From the NCBI GenBank assembly GCA_964477735.1, contig CAYZFD010000031.1, positions 1-17,656 of the forward strand: 17,656 nt of DNA, in the 5' to 3' direction. The translations under genes were made by a program, and so were the position numbers. This document shows positions 14,050 to 17,656 of the stretch, in pieces; positions within the stretch are counted from its first letter, which is position 1; each line of letters starts with the position of its first letter. This DNA is from CAYZFD01 sp964477735 (GTDB taxonomy: Bacteria; Bacteroidota; Bacteroidia; Flavobacteriales; Flavobacteriaceae). A model generated the notes under the pieces. It did no database searches, had not been told where the DNA came from, and saw only the letters and a list, made by a program, of their open reading frames with translations.

Positions 14050-15176
14050 AGGCGATGGTCTAATCTTGACACCATTGTAGATTTCCAACCGCTGAAATCT
14101 CCTGCTAAGATATGTTTTCTGGCTTCGCGCACCAACCACAAATAAAAGTTCAGGTTGTGGAGCGTTGCAATTTGCTTACCCAACATTTCGTTGACCGTGA
14201 AAAGGTGACGGAGATAGGCTTTGCTATACTCTTGATCTACATAGGAGATGCCTTCGGGGTCTATTTCCGAAAAATCATTTTCCCATTTTTTGTTTTTGAT
14301 GTTTATGGTGCCTTGGGTGGTGAAAAGCATGCCGTTGCGGGCATTTCGAGTGGGCATCACACAATCAAACATATCCACACCCCTTGCTATAGACTCCAAA
14401 ATATTTGTTGGCGTTCCAACACCCATTAAATAACGGGGTTTGTCTTTGGGCAGGATTGAACAAACAGTCTCTGTCATGGCATACATTTCATCTGCAGGTT
14501 CTCCCACCGACAACCCACCAATGGCATTTCCCACTGCGCCTACACTTGCTATGTATTCGGCTGACTGTTGTCGCAAATCCGTGTAAACACTTCCCTGAAC
14601 AATGGGGAAAAAAGCTTGGCTATGCCCATATTTAGGGGGTGATTTTTTGAGTTGTTCTAAACAGCGATCGAGCCACCGATGGGTCATGTGCATAGATCTT
14701 TTGGCATAATGATAATCGCATGGATATGGGGTACATTCATCAAAAGCCATGATGATATCGGCACCAATAATACGCTGAATATCCATCACATTTTCTGGTG
14801 TAAATATGTGATAAGAACCGTCAATATGAGACTTAAACTTCACCCCTTCTTCCTTTATTTTTCTGTTTGCAGAAAGTGAATAAACTTGATAGCCACCACT
14901 GTCGGTGAGCAAGTTTCTATCCCAGTTCATAAAACGGTGAAGGCCTCCTGCTTGCGTCAAGATTTCGGTACCGGGGCGTAAATATAAATGATAGGTATTG
15001 GCCAGAATAATATCGGGGTTCACGTCTTCTTTCAACTCCCGTTGATGGACACCCTTAACAGTAGCAGCAGTGCCCACAGGCATGAAAATGGGTGTTTCAA
15101 TTCGACCATGATCGGTGGTCAACGTTGTGGCACGTGCATTGGATTTTGGATCAAAACCGTTGATTTCGAATTTCAT
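14046..15176 (-). CDS. tgt: tRNA-guanine transglycosylase (queuine biosynthesis), zinc cysteines replaced
   Basis: Tgt exchanges guanine at position 34 of tRNAs with GUN anticodons for preQ1 in queuosine synthesis. The 376-residue protein has the family's catalytic features: TDSGGYQVYSLS (general base D92), MAFDECTPYPC, the substrate loop SVGEP, and GVDMFDCVMPTRNARNG with the nucleophile D271. Numbering agrees with E. coli Asp264 at an offset of 7. The zinc site is odd: the E. coli cysteines 302, 304 and 307 correspond to G309, S311 and D314 in PEGISYVDQEYSKAYLRHL, while the histidine (H340, in TLHNL) remains. I chose the ATG at 15176 (MKFEINGFDP); an upstream TTG-type extension is not conserved. 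The stop overlaps the start of the permease gene by 4 bases, implying translational coupling. Confidence 0.95.
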   Translation of the reverse strand: MKFEINGFDPKSNARATTLTTDHGRIETPIFMPVGTAATVKGVHQRELKEDVNPDIILANTYHLYLRPGTEILTQAGGLHRFMNWDRNLLTDSGGYQVYSLSANRKIKEEGVKFKSHIDGSYHIFTPENVMDIQRIIGADIIMAFDECTPYPCDYHYAKRSMHMTHRWLDRCLEQLKKSPPKYGHSQAFFPIVQGSVYTDLRQQSAEYIASVGAVGNAIGGLSVGEPADEMYAMTETVCSILPKDKPRYLMGVGTPTNILESIARGVDMFDCVMPTRNARNGMLFTTQGTINIKNKKWENDFSEIDPEGISYVDQEYSKAYLRHLFTVNEMLGKQIATLHNLNFYLWLVREARKHILAGDFSGWKSTMVSRLDHRL

Positions 15177-15185
15177 AAGCAAGCA

Positions 15186-15193
15186 CAAAGATA
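15186..15193 (-). promoter_or_regulatory. Probable -7 element for the tgt operon
   Basis: On the minus strand TATCTTTG matches TAnnTTTG and ends 9 bases before the tgt ATG, implying a very short leader. No convincing -33 TTG was found at 17-23 bases. Confidence 0.5.
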
Positions 15194-15242
15194 ACCATCT
15201 CCTCGCTCTCGATTTATGTTGATTGATGAATTGTTAACGAAA

Positions 15243-15297
15243 AAGACTAAAATGGTGACAAATAATTCAAAAATAGTGCCTGATCTTCTTTAGTCTT
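15243..15297. repeat. 9-bp perfect inverted repeat in the tgt/transketolase divergent region
   Basis: AAGACTAAA at 15243-15251 and TTTAGTCTT at 15289-15297 are perfect reverse complements, separated by 37 bases. The right arm ends five bases before the transketolase -7 element. It could be a pair of operator half-sites, or chance in an AT-rich spacer. Confidence 0.45.
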
Positions 15298-15301
15298 ATC
15301 T

Positions 15302-15309
15302 TATTTTTG
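15302..15309 (+). promoter_or_regulatory. Probable -7 element for the transketolase genes
   Basis: TATTTTTG matches TAnnTTTG, 18 bases before the ATG at 15328. The surrounding 17 bases (15299-15315, ending TTTGCAGCAG) differ at one position from the thrS promoter core. The -33 element is not clear. Confidence 0.5.
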
Positions 15310-15327
15310 CAGCAGAAAAACCTAATT

Positions 15328-16173
15328 ATGCCAACAACTAGCAATCTTGAGGCTATCGTTTACCAAGTCCGCAGAGATATTTTAAGAATGGTTCACAAAG
15401 TTAACTCAGGTCATCCAGGAGGATCTCTGGGTTGCACCGAATTTCTAACCGTGCTCTATCATGAAATCATGGATTTAAAACCTGAATTTGATATGGACGG
15501 TATTGATGAGGATTTGTTTTTCCTTTCAAACGGTCACATCTCTCCAGTTTTTTACAGCACATTGGCACACAAAGGCTACTTTCCCGTTTCGGAACTCAGC
15601 ACTTTTAGGCTAATTGATTCTAGGCTTCAAGGACACCCCACCACCCATGAAGGATTGCCTGGCGTTAGGGTAGCTTCTGGATCACTTGGGCAAGGCATGT
15701 CTGTGGCCCTTGGTGCTGCACAAGCCAAAAAACTCAACAAGGATTCCAAGCTTATCTATAGCCTACACGGCGATGGCGAACTTCAAGAAGGACAAAACTG
15801 GGAAGCCATCATGTACGCTTCTGCCAAAAAAATAGACAACCTCATTGCCACGATTGATCTAAACGGCAAACAAATTGATGGCGCTACTGATGATGTACTT
15901 CCAATGGGGAGTATTGAAGCAAAGTTTAAAGCTTTTGATTGGGAAGTCATTCACATTGAAAAAGGCAATGATTTAGAAGCCATTTCAAAAGGAATGAAGA
16001 AAGCCAAAAGCCTTACTGGAAATGGCAAACCCGTTTGTGTTTTGCTACACACCGAAATGGGTAATGGAGTAGATTACATGATGCACACCCACGCCTGGCA
16101 TGGCAAAGCTCCCAACGACGAACAATTACAAGCCGCTTTGGCACAAAACCCAGAAACCTTAGGCGACTATTAA
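15328..16173 (+). CDS. Transketolase, N-terminal (pyrophosphate-binding) subunit
   Basis: This is the first half of a split transketolase, which moves two-carbon units between sugar phosphates in the pentose phosphate pathway using thiamine diphosphate (ThDP). The 281-residue protein has HKVNSGHPGGSLG (substrate and ThDP contacts), SNGHISPVFYSTLA, LQGHPTTHEGLPGVRVASGSLGQG, and the metal/ThDP motif GDGELQEGQNWEA followed by IDLNGKQIDG, the GDG...N pattern of ThDP enzymes. The ATG at 15328 (MPTTSNLEAIVYQVRRDILRMV) is preferred over a TTG seven codons upstream, which lies inside the promoter-like element. The C-terminal half follows after 18 bases. Split transketolases are common in Bacteroidota, so this is not a frameshift. 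Confidence 0.95.
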   Translation: MPTTSNLEAIVYQVRRDILRMVHKVNSGHPGGSLGCTEFLTVLYHEIMDLKPEFDMDGIDEDLFFLSNGHISPVFYSTLAHKGYFPVSELSTFRLIDSRLQGHPTTHEGLPGVRVASGSLGQGMSVALGAAQAKKLNKDSKLIYSLHGDGELQEGQNWEAIMYASAKKIDNLIATIDLNGKQIDGATDDVLPMGSIEAKFKAFDWEVIHIEKGNDLEAISKGMKKAKSLTGNGKPVCVLLHTEMGNGVDYMMHTHAWHGKAPNDEQLQAALAQNPETLGDY

Positions 16174-16191
16174 TCGCACATTCTAATAGAC

Positions 16192-17145
16192 ATGACCAAA
16201 TATACAGACATCGGAAAAAATGATACCCGCTCCGGATTTGGAGCTGGTTTGGCAGAATTAGGGCGTCAAAACCCAAAAGTTGTGGCTTTGTGTGCCGACC
16301 TTGTAGGTTCACTCAAAATGGAAACATTTATTAAAGAAAATCCCGATAGGTTTTTTCAGATCGGAATCGCCGAAGCCAACATGATGGGCATCGCGGCGGG
16401 ACTAACCCTTGGTGGTTACATTCCGTTTACAGGCACTTTTGCCAATTTTTCAACAGGAAGGGTTTATGACCAAATCAGACAGTCGATTGCATATTCACAC
16501 AAAAATGTTAAAATTTGTGCTTCACACGCTGGGCTGACCCTTGGGGAAGACGGAGCTACTCACCAAATTCTTGAAGATATTGGAATGATGAAAATGCTCC
16601 CTGGCATGGTCGTGATCAATCCTTGTGATTTCAATCAAACCAAGCAAGCCACTATCGCGATAGCCGACCATCAAGGACCTGTTTACTTGCGTTTTGGCCG
16701 ACCAAAAGTGGCCAATTTCACCAGTGATCTCCCTTTCGAAATTGGAAAAGGATTGTTACTTAACGAAGGGCAAGACGTAACAATTGTTGCCACAGGGCAT
16801 TTGGTTTGGGAAGCATTATTGGCTGCTGAAATCCTAGAACAACAAGGAATCTCGGCAGAGGTTATCAACATTCACACCATTAAACCTTTAGACACAGCAA
16901 TGATCCTAAAATCAGTAGCCAAAACAGGATGTTTGGTGAGTTGTGAAGAACACAATTATTTGGGGGGATTGGGTGAAAGTATTGCTCGAGAATTGGCCTT
17001 ACATCATCCCACACCTCAGGAATTTGTGGCTACAAATGACACTTTTGGAGAATCGGGAACTCCTGAACAATTAATGAAAAAGTATGGCCTAGATGCCGAG
17101 GGCATTGTGAGCAAAGCGATTAAAGTATTGGCGAGAAAAGCTTAG
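16192..17145 (+). CDS. Transketolase, C-terminal (pyrimidine-binding) subunit
   Basis: This is the second half of the split transketolase, expected to form a heteromer with the preceding product. The 317-residue protein carries the pyrimidine-binding domain, with catalytic glutamate E61 in IGIAEANMMGIAAGLTLGG, then FTGTFANFSTGRVYDQIRQSIAYS and CASHAGLTLGEDGATHQ. The transketolase C-terminal domain runs from about residue 190 (GQDVTIVATGHLVWEAL) to EEHNYLGGLGESIARELA. It starts with its own ATG in a spacer with a stop in the preceding frame, confirming two separate polypeptides. By family resemblance 1-deoxy-xylulose-5-phosphate synthase is related, but the lengths and split pattern fit transketolase. 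It ends 18 bases from the convergent FKBP-like gene, with no obvious T-run terminator between them. Confidence 0.95.
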   Translation: MTKYTDIGKNDTRSGFGAGLAELGRQNPKVVALCADLVGSLKMETFIKENPDRFFQIGIAEANMMGIAAGLTLGGYIPFTGTFANFSTGRVYDQIRQSIAYSHKNVKICASHAGLTLGEDGATHQILEDIGMMKMLPGMVVINPCDFNQTKQATIAIADHQGPVYLRFGRPKVANFTSDLPFEIGKGLLLNEGQDVTIVATGHLVWEALLAAEILEQQGISAEVINIHTIKPLDTAMILKSVAKTGCLVSCEEHNYLGGLGESIARELALHHPTPQEFVATNDTFGESGTPEQLMKKYGLDAEGIVSKAIKVLARKA

Positions 17146-17163
17146 AAGGAACCTGACTACTTT

Positions 17164-17656
17164 TTACTTGTTGTCAGGGTCTAAATAGTCTGGAATGCCA
17201 TCCCCATCGGTATCGTCTGGAATGCCATCATTGTTTTTGTCCAACTCTTCTTTGGTAGGTGTGCCGTCACCATCATCATCAAGATCCATATAATTGGGGC
17301 TTTTATCCCCATCGGTGTCGTCATTACTGAGTATGCCATCCCCATCTAAATCTTCATCGATAGAGGCCACCCCATCATTGTCGTGATCGGTTGTTTTTTT
17401 GGTAAACAAATTGACAGAAAAAATCAATGGTGAATAGCTCGGTATCGCTCCTGAAATGTTTGAAAAGTATCCCAAGCCTGATGGCATAAACACCAAACCT
17501 GTTCCAAAGCCATCCAATGCGTAAGTGCCATCATTGTTGAGCTGTATGGTTCCTGTTTTTAGTAGAGAAGTCAGTTCAGAAAAACCTCGAACAACAGAGG
17601 CATTATCAAACCAAATGGGATAGTTTTTACTGTCGAATGTAGATTTGCTAAGCAAG
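17164..17656 (-). CDS. FKBP-type peptidyl-prolyl isomerase-like protein with Asp-rich calcium-binding repeats, N-terminus outside the window
   Basis: The visible 163 or so C-terminal residues contain the second half of an FKBP-like domain: VVRGFSELTSLLKTG, then GLVFMPSGLGYF, then GAIPSYSPLIFSVNLF, matching the usual order of the active-site W/F, AYG tyrosine and final IFxVEL strand. The usual tryptophan is Phe (VRGF), and there is an Asn/Gly-rich insertion before GLVFMPS. From about residue 90 of the visible part come six Asp-rich loops (DHDNDG, DLDGDG, DTDGDK, DDDGDG, DKNNDG, DTDGDG) of the thrombospondin type-3 kind, likely binding calcium, ending LDPDNK. Such repeats are typical of exported proteins; related Bacteroidota proteins are often lipoproteins, but the signal region is not visible here. 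The reading frame is open to the right edge, so the start lies beyond the window. Catalytic activity is uncertain. Confidence 0.8.
   Translation of the reverse strand, partial: LLSKSTFDSKNYPIWFDNASVVRGFSELTSLLKTGTIQLNNDGTYALDGFGTGLVFMPSGLGYFSNISGAIPSYSPLIFSVNLFTKKTTDHDNDGVASIDEDLDGDGILSNDDTDGDKSPNYMDLDDDGDGTPTKEELDKNNDGIPDDTDGDGIPDYLDPDNK

Noticed and set aside
14050..14139. Upstream start for the LptF/LptG permease
   Set aside because: The extension reads tgt out of frame. The ATG overlapping the tgt stop gives the conserved family N-terminus.
15328..17145. Transketolase broken by a frameshift
   Set aside because: Each half has a proper start and stop, with full domains on either side of the 18-base spacer, and two-subunit transketolases are known in this phylum.
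17152..17178. Inverted repeat CCTGAC...GTCAGG as terminator between transketolase and the FKBP-like gene
   Set aside because: The stem is only 6 bp with a 15-base loop and no T run on either strand; the right arm is inside the FKBP-like coding sequence.

Overview
The window is a chromosomal, mostly housekeeping segment from a member of the Bacteroidota, probably flavobacteria-like. This rests on several signs. Putative promoters follow the TAnnTTTG pattern. Shine-Dalgarno sequences are weak and start regions are A-rich. A TonB-dependent receptor with a carboxypeptidase-regulatory-like N-terminal domain is paired with a DUF4249 lipoprotein. The transketolase is split, and there is a DUF6095-like small membrane protein. 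A run of 100 N inside accA shows that the sequence is a draft scaffold.

Layout. On the plus strand (1-6093): the end of rplS; an unusual 15-bp-phased inverted repeat array; icd (NADP isocitrate dehydrogenase) with a strong terminator; then an apparent unit of TonB receptor, DUF4249 lipoprotein, murQ and a DUF6095-like protein. Next, still on the plus strand, is the translation operon thrS-infC-rpmI-rplT (6183-9348). It has a rare ATA start candidate on infC and a structured rpmI-rplT spacer. A bidirectional terminator separates it from a minus-strand block: dnaB, accA (broken by the gap), and the tightly coupled operon tgt - lptF/G permease - EamA transporter. A divergent promoter region (15177-15327) then leads into the plus-strand split transketolase (N half, C half). 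The window ends in a convergent minus-strand FKBP-like protein with an aspartate-rich calcium-binding-type tail, cut by the window edge.

Functionally, the genes cover translation (L19, ThrRS, IF3, L35, L20, queuosine tRNA modification), replication (DnaB), central carbon metabolism (Icd, transketolase), fatty-acid synthesis (AccA), envelope biogenesis and peptidoglycan recycling (LptF/G, MurQ), and outer-membrane uptake (TonB receptor with DUF4249). I see no mobile element, prophage, CRISPR array, defence system, tRNA or rRNA. I did not find a convincing new multi-gene system. The observations most worth a second look are small: the phased repeat array after rplS, the ATA start of infC, the SSB-like acidic tip on DnaB, the loss of zinc cysteines in Tgt, the three hairpins between rpmI and rplT, and a gap length that cannot be right if accA is intact.
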